DNA from: an uncultured Muribaculaceae bacterium
GTDB taxonomy: Bacteria > Bacteroidota > Bacteroidia > Bacteroidales > Muribaculaceae
NCBI GenBank assembly: GCA_910578075.1
Contig: CAJTPK010000031.1
Coordinates: 1 to 33,914 of the forward strand
Reading direction: 5' to 3'
DNA: 33,914 nt
Part shown: one piece after another, positions 16,503 through 24,240 of the stretch
Layout: each line of letters starts with the position of its first letter
Position numbering within the stretch: the stretch's first letter is position 1
Notes under the pieces: generated by a model
Seen by the model: the letters and a program-made list of their open reading frames with translations, nothing else
What the model was told of the DNA's origin: nothing
The model's database searches: none
Program-made: the position numbers and the translations under genes

Positions 16503-16534
16503 TTTGTTAATGTTGAATAATATTAGTAATTTTG
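16503..16534 (+). promoter_or_regulatory. Bacteroidetes-type promoter upstream of dinD
   Basis: TTTG (16503-16506), 20 bases, then TAATTTTG (16527-16534) is a consensus match. It leaves a leader of about 110 bases before the dinD ATG at 16648. No known LexA-type operator could be recognised. Confidence 0.65.
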
Positions 16535-16647
16535 TCTTGTGATTGTTGGCATTCTCACAAAACAGGCTTTAACATCAGCTCCGTCGCACTTGCCGTAGAG
16601 TGCCAATTTATTACGTCAGGTCTTCGGGGCTGATTGTTTTATAAGAT

Positions 16648-17496
16648 ATGAGTAATAAACTAACAAAGAAGACCATAACTCTTTTTGAAAGCATCAAGAG
16701 ATATGACGCTAATGGAGTGGAATGCTGGTCGGGGAGGGAGCTTGGATTGGCTCTCGGATATGCGGAATATCGCAATTTTGCACCGGTTATTGATAAGGCA
16801 AAAGAAGCCTGTCTTAATAGCCAACGTGCTGTAAATGAACATTTCGTGGAGTTGCACGAAATGGTAAGTATAGGTAATGGAGCTGAAAGAGAGATTGTTA
16901 CAACCATGATGACTAGATATGCCTGTTATCTTGCCGTTCAAAATTCCAACCCATCCAAACCGATTGTGGCTCAAGCTCAGACATATTTTGCATCCCAGAC
17001 TAGAATTGCAGAAATAGGTCAATCTGGCGGAAACGGTCTTACTGATGAAGAATCCAAACGCCTGTTTCTCCGGAATGAAATGGCAAACCACAATACAAGA
17101 CTTGCAAGTGCGGCAAGTGATGCTGGAGTCAAAGAACCGCGTGACTATGCGATATTTCAGAACCATGGTTATAAAGGTCTGTATGGAGGTCTTGGAGCCA
17201 AGGAGATTCATGAAAGGAAAGGACTTAAAAAGAGTCAGCAGATTCTTGATCACATGGGTAGTACAGAACTTGCCGCCAACCTTTTCCGGGCCACTCAAAC
17301 AGAAGAAAAACTCAGGCGTGAAAACATACAGGGCAAAACAGCTGCAAATCGTACCCATTTTGAAGTAGGAGAGAAAGTCCGGAGAACCATTGCGGAACTC
17401 GGCGGTACGATGCCTGAAGATTTGCCTACGCCAGAAAGTATCAAGCGAGTAGAAAGCAAGCAGAAACGGATCGACTCTAAAAAGCCGGAGCGTTGA
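16648..17496 (+). CDS. dinD: DNA damage-inducible protein D (DinD)
   Basis: This 282-aa protein is close to the usual family length. The N-terminal half resembles the BRO-N-like fold of DinD (FESIKRYDANGVECWSGRELGLALGYAEYRNF...VIDKAKEAC). The conserved centre follows (VTTMMTRYACYLAVQNSNPSKPIVAQAQTYFASQTR). The C-terminal half includes GYKGLYGGLGAKEIHERKGLKKSQQILDHMGSTELAANLFRATQT, also typical. E. coli DinD inhibits RecA strand exchange after SOS induction. It appears intact, the only complete gene inside the decayed ssrA element, and may be retained for function. The last 30 residues are rich in Lys/Arg/Glu. Confidence 0.9.
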   Translation: MSNKLTKKTITLFESIKRYDANGVECWSGRELGLALGYAEYRNFAPVIDKAKEACLNSQRAVNEHFVELHEMVSIGNGAEREIVTTMMTRYACYLAVQNSNPSKPIVAQAQTYFASQTRIAEIGQSGGNGLTDEESKRLFLRNEMANHNTRLASAASDAGVKEPRDYAIFQNHGYKGLYGGLGAKEIHERKGLKKSQQILDHMGSTELAANLFRATQTEEKLRRENIQGKTAANRTHFEVGEKVRRTIAELGGTMPEDLPTPESIKRVESKQKRIDSKKPER

Positions 17497-17712
17497 GAAA
17501 CCTTGACCTTTCCGATTTTGGTAGAATTGATTTTCTTGGCTTTCTTCAATTGATTTGTCTGTGTTGGAATTATTAGAATTTTATCCCTACAAAACATATG
17601 TAATGTTCATTAGGTTAAGGACAATCACTGTGTTTATGTATCCTGTATATTGGCTGCCCTATCCACTATTTTGAGTTGCTCGATTTTTGATTTTTGGGGC
17701 TGTCTCATATTC

Positions 17713-18108
17713 TCAACTCATAAACGGTATTGCGCCGTAGCGACCGTTGATATAATCTTTCTCAATGTTGCGGTCATTTCGCACCTTGTTTCCGGCATCA
17801 TCACGGAATTCAACCAGTGAATACAATTCAGTTGAATCGGTTTTATTCTTTTCCGTGAACCAGATTTGATCGCGGCGCATATATTGAAGATTGAGCAGGT
17901 TTGTGTCGTGTGTCGCAAAGATAAGTTGCGCACCGTTGCGGTTAATCTTGCTGTCCATGAACAGCAAGATGATTTTGCGTGTAAGGAACGGGTGGAGTTT
18001 TGCATCGAGCTCGTCAATCACAAGAATTTTGCCTGAAAGGATTGCATCGACAAGTGAGAGTTGTCGCCTATAGCCGTCAAAATACAACGGGCTGCACCTA
18101 ATGTCCAT
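17713..18108 (-). pseudogene. C-terminal fragment of an AAA_21-type ATPase (RloA/abortive-infection-like)
   Basis: 131 aa are open from an ATG that is not the natural start. Walker B ILVIDELDAKLHP (about 28-40) and the switch region LIFATHDTNLL (about 60-70) match OLD/RloA-like P-loop ATPases of defence systems. The C-terminus (DYINGRYGAIPF) looks natural. Walker A and the first two thirds of the protein are missing; upstream sequence to 18,240 shows no continuation. The partner gene normally found downstream (RloB-like) is absent. The upstream deletion junction lies near 18,100. Confidence 0.75.
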
Positions 18109-18246
18109 TGACCGCTGTCTATGGTAAGATTTATTTATACTATCTTTGTAAAAACATAAAAAAACGGATTCTTTACCTGCATCTGTTATCAGGGAAAGGA
18201 TTACCAGTACTGCGATGCAATTTAGTAATTATATGGCATACAACAA

Positions 18247-18465
18247 ACAGTTTTTTAATAAAGCGATGGTGAAAATGTCGGCACCGACATCTTTGCTGAA
18301 ATCATAGAACAGATTCTTTTAGGTGTTCAGCCGGAAAGATGGCTTATCTTCCTGTCGGTATGGGGCGAAATAAGTCCATCTGAGCCCGCGTTTGGCCACT
18401 GGAGTGTACCCTAACCGCTGAAGAAATTCAGCGATCGTGATAGCTTTCAGTTTGGATATATCCAT
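18247..18465 (-). pseudogene. 5' part of a mobile-element DNA primase (CHC2/Toprim type), nonsense-mutated
   Basis: From ATG at 18465 the minus strand encodes MDISKLKAITIAEFLQRLGY...YFAPYRQEDKPSFRLNT. It then has an in-frame TAA (18319-18321) and continues as KNLFYDFSKDVGADIFTIA. This order (short helix, zinc-finger-like F-x-x-P-x-R-x-E-x-x-PSF, then W/FYDF..GGDI) is that of the N-terminal domain of primases in Bacteroidales mobilizable elements. The reading then degenerates and the catalytic domain is absent. The start codon adjoins the second ssrA-like repeat at 18466. Confidence 0.7.
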
Positions 18466-18596
18466 CTCCACAAATATAAGGAATAAGGAAGGATAAAAAG
18501 GAAAACAGAGGGTATACATTACATATCCTCAGACTTTTTATTATGGAATCGAGAGATATTTGAGGTTATCCGACGATAAGTGTTTGGGTGGCATTT
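18466..18596 (+). repeat. Direct repeat copy B (attR-like)
   Basis: This is the second copy of the 131-bp repeat that starts at the ssrA 3' end. It begins CTCCACAAATATAAGG and ends with GGTGGCATTT. Its hairpin is mutated, and the bases before it (ATATCCAT) belong to the primase remnant rather than to ssrA. Confidence 0.8.
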
Positions 18597-18654
18597 TTAG
18601 TTCCCATTTTCATCGGAACAGATTCTTAATTGTAACACTAATGCAGATTGGGGA

Positions 18655-19248
18655 TCAAATTTCCAAAAGATTGGGCAAATTGAGAGTTGTGTAGCCGGCA
18701 TTCATTATCGCCCCGTTGGAGAATGTGATGCCATGCTCGGTCAGTATACCGTGTTGGGCGTGGATGTGACCGAAGAGGTGAAGTCTCGGATGCACTTCCA
18801 TGACTTTGGTGAGAAGTTGTTCATCTCCATAGTTGATGTTGTCATCGAAATCGAGGATGCCGGATGCAGGACTATGAGTTATCAACACATTGGTATCGGC
18901 AGGAATTTTTACGATATTTTTCGCTTGGCGGTCTGTTACGCAGTCGGTCATAAACATCGGCACACCATAGAATTTGATGCCGTCAATTTCCACCCCTGAG
19001 TTGCAGAGATAATGAACATTAGGGTCGAGACCATCGATGTTGGCTCCATAAAGACAATCGTCGTGGTTTCCGCAGATGAAAATCTTGTAGGCATAAGGCA
19101 GGTCACAGAACCAGTTAAGGAAGTCGATGGCCTCGGCTTCAGAACCCACCATACAGAAGTCACCGGAATGTACCACCACATCGGCTTCGGGCAAATCCTG
19201 AAGTCGATGATGGCATCCGTGGGTATCAGAGAGATGGAGGATTTTCAT
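18655..19248 (-). CDS. Calcineurin-like metallophosphoesterase
   Basis: This 197-aa protein has the five conserved metal-binding blocks in order: LSDTHG (7-11), SGDF (28-31), CGNHDD (59-64), LITHSP and LFGHIH. It belongs to the small MPPED1/2-like group of calcineurin-type phosphoesterases. Members hydrolyse phosphomono- or phosphodiesters; the substrate cannot be inferred. Its start overlaps the stop of the preceding PD-(D/E)XK-like gene by 4 bp (ATGA), so it is translated from the same leftward mRNA. Confidence 0.85.
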   Translation of the reverse strand: MKILHLSDTHGCHHRLQDLPEADVVVHSGDFCMVGSEAEAIDFLNWFCDLPYAYKIFICGNHDDCLYGANIDGLDPNVHYLCNSGVEIDGIKFYGVPMFMTDCVTDRQAKNIVKIPADTNVLITHSPASGILDFDDNINYGDEQLLTKVMEVHPRLHLFGHIHAQHGILTEHGITFSNGAIMNAGYTTLNLPNLLEI

Positions 19249-20252
19249 AAATTGTAAAACATCTTAATTGTTGGAGTCAATAACCGAGAGTTTTCATAGA
19301 CAGAGAATAGAGATTGATATGTCAGGACCTCGCTTATGACGTCAATCTTTCTGTTAGCATATTCCTTAAATGCATTCTTTCCGCCATCTTTTTTACACCT
19401 CTTTATTGCATTCAATATTTCTGAGCCATTTGCCCCGATGATGCCTTCATATAGATCAATATATTTGTTGGGTTCCGACATAGGACTATAGATGATTGTG
19501 CCGTAATAGATTTTATGTGCACGCTCAAACCAGTACATATAGTTTTTGGGGTCGTAAGAGTCTGTTTTTTGGTTTTGAGGTCCTTGATATATCCCTATTA
19601 AATGGGATATACTTTGCTTTATTCCTTCTATATACGCTTTATCACTTGATGATTCTCCATATAATAATTCCAATTTACCCCGTTGATTTTGGCTCGCAAA
19701 TATATTGTACTTCTTAAGTAAACCGTTTATTGTCTCTCCCATGTAAAGTGGTATATAGCTTTTACCATATTCTTCTTTATGTGAAGTTTCTAAGTATTCA
19801 GACAACTTCGATTCTAAAAAAAGCAGAACGCCTTTGGTCGTGTCAACCAAAACAATATCAACGCATGACGGATTTCCAATTACTTTGTTGCGAATTTCAA
19901 AAAAACACTTAGTAAACGATAAGCCCTCTAATGCTGGAATGTTGGGTATTTTCAGGACATAGTCATTCCCGTCTTGAGTCAATCTATAAAAGGCTAAAAG
20001 ACATAGAAGCGAAGATGATGCAACTGAGTTTATTTTAGCGATTTCGTTGCCTACGCCTTCAGAAACGGTTCTAAAAGCATTGTGAAATATTTCTTTCTCT
20101 TCTTCTGGAATATCAAATAACAGTCTATAGTGCTCAGAAATATAGTCTTTACGGAAAAGTAATGGAATATCGGTTTCTGTAAAGCTTGGAGTCCAAGTAG
20201 AATTTTTTGCGATCTGGAGATTTGAAGTCAATTGTTCTGCTATTGTGCTCAT
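19245..20252 (-). CDS. Putative PD-(D/E)XK nuclease-like protein
   Basis: This 335-aa protein is of unknown family. The segment VDIVLVDTTKGVLLFLESK (131-149) has the arrangement of a PD-(D/E)XK core: Asp132 at the end of one strand, then Glu147-x-Lys149 in the next, with candidate upstream Glu residues at 65 and 70. Many restriction-like nucleases have this pattern, and LFLESKLSEY is typical of predicted defence-island members. The rest is a mixed alpha/beta protein without membrane segments. Sequence is more A/T-rich than the core genes. It overlaps both neighbours by 4 bp, so stoichiometric co-expression is likely. Confidence 0.55.
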   Translation of the reverse strand: MSTIAEQLTSNLQIAKNSTWTPSFTETDIPLLFRKDYISEHYRLLFDIPEEEKEIFHNAFRTVSEGVGNEIAKINSVASSSLLCLLAFYRLTQDGNDYVLKIPNIPALEGLSFTKCFFEIRNKVIGNPSCVDIVLVDTTKGVLLFLESKLSEYLETSHKEEYGKSYIPLYMGETINGLLKKYNIFASQNQRGKLELLYGESSSDKAYIEGIKQSISHLIGIYQGPQNQKTDSYDPKNYMYWFERAHKIYYGTIIYSPMSEPNKYIDLYEGIIGANGSEILNAIKRCKKDGGKNAFKEYANRKIDVISEVLTYQSLFSVYENSRLLTPTIKMFYNL

Positions 20253-21013
20253 ACGTCTAAATTTTTATACGGATAAATCATATATCGGGGAATGAATTCT
20301 TCCTCGTTATTCCCAAAAGAGCTGTCAATCCCGCGTAGAAGCACCAACGGTTTAACAACGATAGAATCCCATTCCAAATCAAGGAGGGAATTGATTCGTG
20401 ATTCGATTGTTCTTTGTTTGAATTCCTCGGAGGGAAAGGGATTTTCCTCTATATGTCGCTTCGTGTATTCTTCAAGCCAGACCTTATAATACTTTTTTAT
20501 AAAATCGAGGGTGAGGGTTTGTACTACTTTGGCCGGATATATTGCCGACAGACCCGTGGAGATGTCTCTGTATCCCGGTTGAAGTACCCAAACAATATCT
20601 CCGGCTTTAAACGCGTTCGGCTCGTTTAAATAACGAGATCCTCCCGGTTTGTGTTCGCCAAAAGTATATTTAGCATTGACCGTTTTGTCGGCATTATATG
20701 TAATGAAAAATTCGGGCGATTCGTCAGAAACAAAATATTTGTCAGGAAATTCTTTCTCAGATAACGGGTCTAATTCCTCATGGTCAATTTTACGGCCAAA
20801 CTCAGGGCCTTCAATAGAATAGCCCACGATATTGTCGTCTATCGGATGATCTGCCAAAGATGCTTCTGCTTCTTTTAGAGAGTAGAAATGTCCGATAACT
20901 TCTTCCACACAGTTATACCATGGTAAGGAAGTGTCAAGGTATTTCAATACTCTTGTGGAGTCCGCTACTGATTTAAAAAATTTCTTAAGTGTAATATTCT
21001 TGTCTTGTTCCAT
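20249..21013 (-). CDS. Protein of unknown function, first gene of a three-gene accessory operon
   Basis: This 254-aa soluble protein is acidic. Visible segments are LPWYNCVEEVIGHFYSLKEAE near the N-terminus, GDIVWVLQPGYRD in the middle, which resembles a small beta-barrel, and SLLDLEWDSIVVKPLVLLRG near the end. I do not recognise a family. I chose the ATG at 21013 because the next in-frame ATG upstream (21028) lies across the promoter box. The stop overlaps the start of the PD-(D/E)XK-like gene by 4 bp. A/T-rich composition suggests horizontal acquisition. Confidence 0.6.
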   Translation of the reverse strand: MEQDKNITLKKFFKSVADSTRVLKYLDTSLPWYNCVEEVIGHFYSLKEAEASLADHPIDDNIVGYSIEGPEFGRKIDHEELDPLSEKEFPDKYFVSDESPEFFITYNADKTVNAKYTFGEHKPGGSRYLNEPNAFKAGDIVWVLQPGYRDISTGLSAIYPAKVVQTLTLDFIKKYYKVWLEEYTKRHIEENPFPSEEFKQRTIESRINSLLDLEWDSIVVKPLVLLRGIDSSFGNNEEEFIPRYMIYPYKNLDV

Positions 21014-21017
21014 AATA

Positions 21018-21025
21018 CAAAGGTA
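21018..21025 (-). promoter_or_regulatory. Minus-strand -7 box (TACCTTTG) of the three-gene operon
   Basis: On the minus strand TACCTTTG matches TAnnTTTG and ends four bases before the ATG at 21013. The mRNA is probably leaderless. A -33 box is not clear. Confidence 0.5.
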
Positions 21026-21216
21026 CATAAATTTAAACGGGTTTTAAGATAAACATGTCGCATAACATATCACATCTCTTGGTGTTATTATCTTCATATG
21101 TTTTGGTTAGCAATGCAAATTTAGATTTATGGTGTCTCAACATTCGATACTACTTTGAAAAAATAGAATTTAGTGAGATTTTTTAAGTTGTATCGCAAAG
21201 TGCGTCATGTGTGGGT

Positions 21217-21267
21217 TAATTTTGCCGTTGCTACGTAAAATGGCTGCGCAGTCACCATTTAACTTTG
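21217..21267 (+). promoter_or_regulatory. rtcB promoter region with partial palindrome
   Basis: Two candidate -7 boxes are present, TAATTTTG (21217-21224) and TAACTTTG (21260-21267). The second ends 24 bases before the rtcB ATG. Between them lies TGGCTGCGCAGTCA (21241-21254), a 14-bp inverted repeat with one mismatched pair, in the place where a regulator such as the downstream WYL protein could bind. Confidence 0.5.
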
Positions 21268-21291
21268 CGCCCATAATATAACAATACGATT

Positions 21292-22548
21292 ATGAAAACA
21301 ATAGACGGATATGACGTGAAGATATTCACGGACAACATTGAGGAAAACGCTTTGGAGCAGATAAAGGAACTGCTCTCTATTGATGTGTTCTCTGACAAGA
21401 AAATACGTATCATGCCTGACGTGCATGCCGGGGCTGGCTGCGTCATAGGATTCACCGGAGACCTTGGTGATAAAGTTATTCCCAATATCGTAGGCGTTGA
21501 TATTGGTTGCGGTATGCGTATCCTTAATCTTGGAAGGATTGAGGATATTGATTACCATGCTTTCAATGAACATATCAGGGCAAACGTCCCGTCTGGGATG
21601 ATTGTCCGTGAGGATAAGTTTGGCTTCAAGCCGCTTGTACATGAGGAGATGGACATATACCGTCAGGCAAAAAAGATGGTTACAGAACTCCGTTGCTACC
21701 GGGAGCTAAACTACTCTGACCGAATCAACAAGAGTATCGGCTCGCTTGGTGGTGGCAATCACTTCATTGAGTTGGATAAAGATGATGAGGGTAACGTGTA
21801 TCTCGTCATCCACACAGGTTCGCGCAACCTTGGTAAGCAGGTGGCTGACATTTACCAGAATCGTGCTATCAAGCACATGACCGAAGGTGCGGATGAGTTT
21901 GAAGAAACAGTCAAACGCACGATTGAGGAATATAAAGCTGCCGGACGCCGCTCCGAACTTCAGGCAGTAATCAAGAAGATGCGAAAGTCACAGCAGGAGG
22001 CAGAACCGAATCTGCCTCGCGATCTTTGTTATGTAGAAGGTGAGGCTCGTGAGGACTACCTCCACGATATGCGAATCTGTCAGCGTTGGGCTGTCATCAA
22101 TCGTAAACTCATATCTTTGCTGCTATTGAAATTTTTTCCTGATGTCAACATCATAGAGGAATTTGAGAGCATTCACAACTATATCAGCGATGACAATATA
22201 ATCCGCAAAGGTTCTATCTCCGCCGCTGAGGGCGAGCGTTGCATTATTCCTTTGAATATGCGCGACGGCTCACTGCTTTGCACCGGAAAAGGTAATCCCG
22301 ACTGGAACTGCTCCGCTCCCCACGGTGCCGGACGTGTGCTTAGTCGCACACAGGCTTACGAGCAAATCAAGATGGAAGACTTTGAGGCGTCAATGATTGG
22401 AATCTATTCCGAGAGCGTCAACGACTTTACCCGCGATGAGTCGCCGATGGTTTACAAGCCGGCAGCTGAGATTATCGCCAATATTGGCGATACAGTCAGC
22501 ATCGACACAATCATACGTCCCATCTTCAACTTCAAAGCATCAAAATGA
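21292..22548 (+). CDS. rtcB: RtcB-family RNA ligase
   Basis: This 418-aa protein carries the RtcB metal-binding motifs: MPDVHAGAG (41-49), VGVDIGCGM (68-75) with the metal-binding Cys, and GGGNHFIEL (about 153-161). IHTGSRNLGKQ follows, and SAPHGAGRVLSR contains the guanylated His near 344. RtcB joins 2',3'-cyclic phosphate or 3'-phosphate RNA ends to 5'-OH ends with GTP, repairing broken tRNA and rRNA. It is shorter than E. coli RtcB (408 aa is reported there; archaeal forms are about 480 aa) but has all core motifs. The neighbouring WYL regulator and exonuclease suggest a stress-induced RNA/DNA repair cassette. Confidence 0.9.
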   Translation: MKTIDGYDVKIFTDNIEENALEQIKELLSIDVFSDKKIRIMPDVHAGAGCVIGFTGDLGDKVIPNIVGVDIGCGMRILNLGRIEDIDYHAFNEHIRANVPSGMIVREDKFGFKPLVHEEMDIYRQAKKMVTELRCYRELNYSDRINKSIGSLGGGNHFIELDKDDEGNVYLVIHTGSRNLGKQVADIYQNRAIKHMTEGADEFEETVKRTIEEYKAAGRRSELQAVIKKMRKSQQEAEPNLPRDLCYVEGEAREDYLHDMRICQRWAVINRKLISLLLLKFFPDVNIIEEFESIHNYISDDNIIRKGSISAAEGERCIIPLNMRDGSLLCTGKGNPDWNCSAPHGAGRVLSRTQAYEQIKMEDFEASMIGIYSESVNDFTRDESPMVYKPAAEIIANIGDTVSIDTIIRPIFNFKASK

Positions 22549-22660
22549 ATCATGGCTACGGTTTTATGAATGGGATCTTAAAATCTATCTGAGATGAAGA
22601 CGGGCATGACGAGTTAGGCAATGACGCATCATTAAATCGTAAAATAATATGAATTTTAAC

Positions 22661-22700
22661 AACTTGTATCACAAATTTCAACAAGTTTTGATTATTTTTG
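22661..22700 (+). promoter_or_regulatory. Promoter and inverted repeat upstream of the WYL gene
   Basis: AACTTGT (22661-22667) and ACAAGTT (22681-22687) form a 7-bp inverted repeat around 13 bases, just upstream of the -7 box TATTTTTG (22693-22700). The ATG is at 22746. The site is placed well for autoregulation by the WYL protein. Confidence 0.5.
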
Positions 22701-22745
22701 TGATTGATATAGACAATAAGGTTGTTATCGAATTATAATAGCCAT

Positions 22746-23651
22746 ATGACTCAACTACAGAAATACACTTGGCTGATAGATACTATCAGACGTTCCGGGA
22801 AAATCTCGCATAGAGATTTATCCGACAAATGGGAGCGTTGCAAAGACCTCAGTGACTGCAAGCCGCTCCATCGCGCTACATTCAACCGCTGGCGCGACGC
22901 AATTCTTTCGCAGTTCGGAATAATTATCGACTGTCAGCGTGTCGGTGGCTATCTCTATTTTATCGCAAATCCAGAAGACATAGATGAGGACGAGCTGAAA
23001 AAGTGGATGCTCGACTCCTTTGCCGTTGGTAATCTTATTGGTGAGAATCTATCGTTGAAAGACAGGATTCTCGTTGACCAAATTCCGTCAGGCCGCGACC
23101 ATCTTACCACTCTATTGGAGGCGATGAAGGAAAATCGCGTTGTCAATATCGAGTATAAGGCATTCAAATATTCCCGGTCGTTCAAAATCCCGGTTGAGCC
23201 ATATTGTGTAAAACTATTTGAGAATCGCTGGTATATGCTCGGTCATAATTTGAGCAAAGATACAATCCGTTTGTATGGTCTCGACCGCATAGAGTCAGTT
23301 GAAGTTACGGAACAGGAATATAAGTTGCCCAAAGACTTTTCTGCCGCCGACTATTTCGCCAATTATTTCGGAATAGTAACTGATGAGTGGGTTAAGCCTG
23401 AGAGGATAGTTATCCGTGCCAACAAAGAACATACTCCATATATCAAATCGTTGCCGTTGCACCACAGCCAGCGATTGATTGAGGATAATGGTGAATATGC
23501 AGATTTCGAACTATATCTCGCACCTACCTACGACTTCATAATGAAGCTTCTTCACGTAGGAGGGATGGTAGAGGTGATTTCACCGTCATCATTGCGTAAA
23601 ACAATGAAAGGCTGGATTTCTGATATGTATGAACTGTATAAAAACGACTGA
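22746..23651 (+). CDS. WYL-domain transcriptional regulator
   Basis: This 301-aa protein has an N-terminal winged-helix region (about 1-60: YTWLIDTIRRSGKISHRDLSDKWERC...LHRATFNRWRD) and a WYL domain (about 115-210: VVNIEYKAFKYSRSFKIPVEPYCVKLFENRWYMLGHN...IRLYGLDRIESVEV). A WCX C-terminal part follows. WYL proteins sense nucleic-acid-derived or nucleotide ligands and often control defence or repair genes. I chose ATG at 22746; an upstream in-frame ATG at 22722 lies right behind the promoter box. It follows rtcB in the same direction after 197 bp with its own promoter, and its stop is 2 bp from the exonuclease start. Confidence 0.85.
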   Translation: MTQLQKYTWLIDTIRRSGKISHRDLSDKWERCKDLSDCKPLHRATFNRWRDAILSQFGIIIDCQRVGGYLYFIANPEDIDEDELKKWMLDSFAVGNLIGENLSLKDRILVDQIPSGRDHLTTLLEAMKENRVVNIEYKAFKYSRSFKIPVEPYCVKLFENRWYMLGHNLSKDTIRLYGLDRIESVEVTEQEYKLPKDFSAADYFANYFGIVTDEWVKPERIVIRANKEHTPYIKSLPLHHSQRLIEDNGEYADFELYLAPTYDFIMKLLHVGGMVEVISPSSLRKTMKGWISDMYELYKND

Positions 23652-23653
23652 CA

Positions 23654-24142
23654 ATGGATAATTTTGTAGCAATAGACTTTGAGACAGCCAATGGACGACG
23701 TTCAAGTGTGTGCGCAGTTGGAATAGTGATAGTTAGAGGAGGGGAGGTAGTTGATAGGTATTACAGCCTTATTCAGCCTTCGCCAAACTATTATACATAT
23801 TGGACCACACAAGTTCACGGACTGACAAGGATGGATACTGACGGTCAACCGCAGTTCCCGGAAGTCTGGGCACAGATAGCACCGCGAATAGAAGGATTAC
23901 CATTGGTTGCTCATAATCGTCCATTTGATGAAAGTTGCCTTAAGGCTGTATTCAATGAGTACGGTATGGAATATCCCAATTATGAATTTTATTGCACATT
24001 GATAGCCTCGCGCCGGAATCTAAAACTGCCATGTCATAAGCTGCATGTGGTGGCGGCAGCTTGCGGTTATGATCTCGAAAATCATCATCACGCACTTGCC
24101 GATGCCGAAGCTTGTGCAGCCATTGCATTAAAAATCTTATAA
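23654..24142 (+). CDS. DnaQ-like DEDDh 3'-5' exonuclease
   Basis: A 162-aa single-domain exonuclease. ExoI is AIDFETANG (Asp8, Glu10), ExoII is LVAHNRPFDESCL with the second Asp, and ExoIII is HHHALADAEA with His and Asp. The segment VHGLTRMDT and the short length match the stand-alone DnaQ/PolC-epsilon-like exonucleases of Bacteroidetes. Substrate may be DNA or RNA 3' ends. It is translationally coupled to the WYL gene (2-bp gap), suggesting a role in the same repair response as RtcB. Confidence 0.9.
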   Translation: MDNFVAIDFETANGRRSSVCAVGIVIVRGGEVVDRYYSLIQPSPNYYTYWTTQVHGLTRMDTDGQPQFPEVWAQIAPRIEGLPLVAHNRPFDESCLKAVFNEYGMEYPNYEFYCTLIASRRNLKLPCHKLHVVAAACGYDLENHHHALADAEACAAIALKIL

Positions 24143-24153
24143 CCCCAACAAAT

Positions 24154-24240
24154 ATGAGCGTAACAATTATCTCAGTCGGAAATGGCGGATTCAATATCGC
24201 CTCCGACATTATAAAAGCAGGTATATTTCCTGAACATCAA
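24154..24240 (+). pseudogene. N-terminal stub of an FtsZ/tubulin-like protein
   Basis: Starting 11 bp after the exonuclease stop, an ATG opens MSVTIISVGNGGFNIASDIIKAGIFPEHQLV. The first beta-strand, glycine-rich loop and helix resemble the nucleotide-binding N-terminus of FtsZ/tubulin-like proteins. After about 30 residues homology ends; the frame runs to a stop at 24342 over sequence that is antisense to the HsdM remnant. The original gene was probably the third or fourth member of the rtcB cassette and was cut by the rearrangement that brought in HsdM. Confidence 0.4.

Larger units (their letters stand above)
15241..18596. mobile_element. Decayed element integrated at the 3' end of ssrA
   Basis: The region is bounded by a 131-bp imperfect direct repeat (15241-15371 and 18466-18596). 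The left copy starts with the last five bases of ssrA. Between the copies lie an IS4-type remnant, an unrecognised ORF, dinD, the C-terminal part of an AAA ATPase and the 5' end of a mobile-element primase. No integrase, relaxase or intact replication gene remains. The long repeat, rather than a short att core, suggests duplication of the region flanking ssrA, or two related elements that once sat in tandem. Confidence 0.6.

Noticed and set aside
16660..17358. 232-codon minus-strand frame opposite dinD
   Set aside because: It is antisense to a well-supported DinD protein with a consensus promoter; no domain is seen.
17697..17712. GGGCTGTCTCATATTC as an insertion-element end
   Set aside because: It resembles ends of some IS families and the sequence at 33661, but no partner end, target duplication or transposase was found.
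17497..17712. Possible gene in the interval between dinD and the ATPase remnant
   Set aside because: It is A/T-rich with no open frame of note, promoter or strong hairpin.
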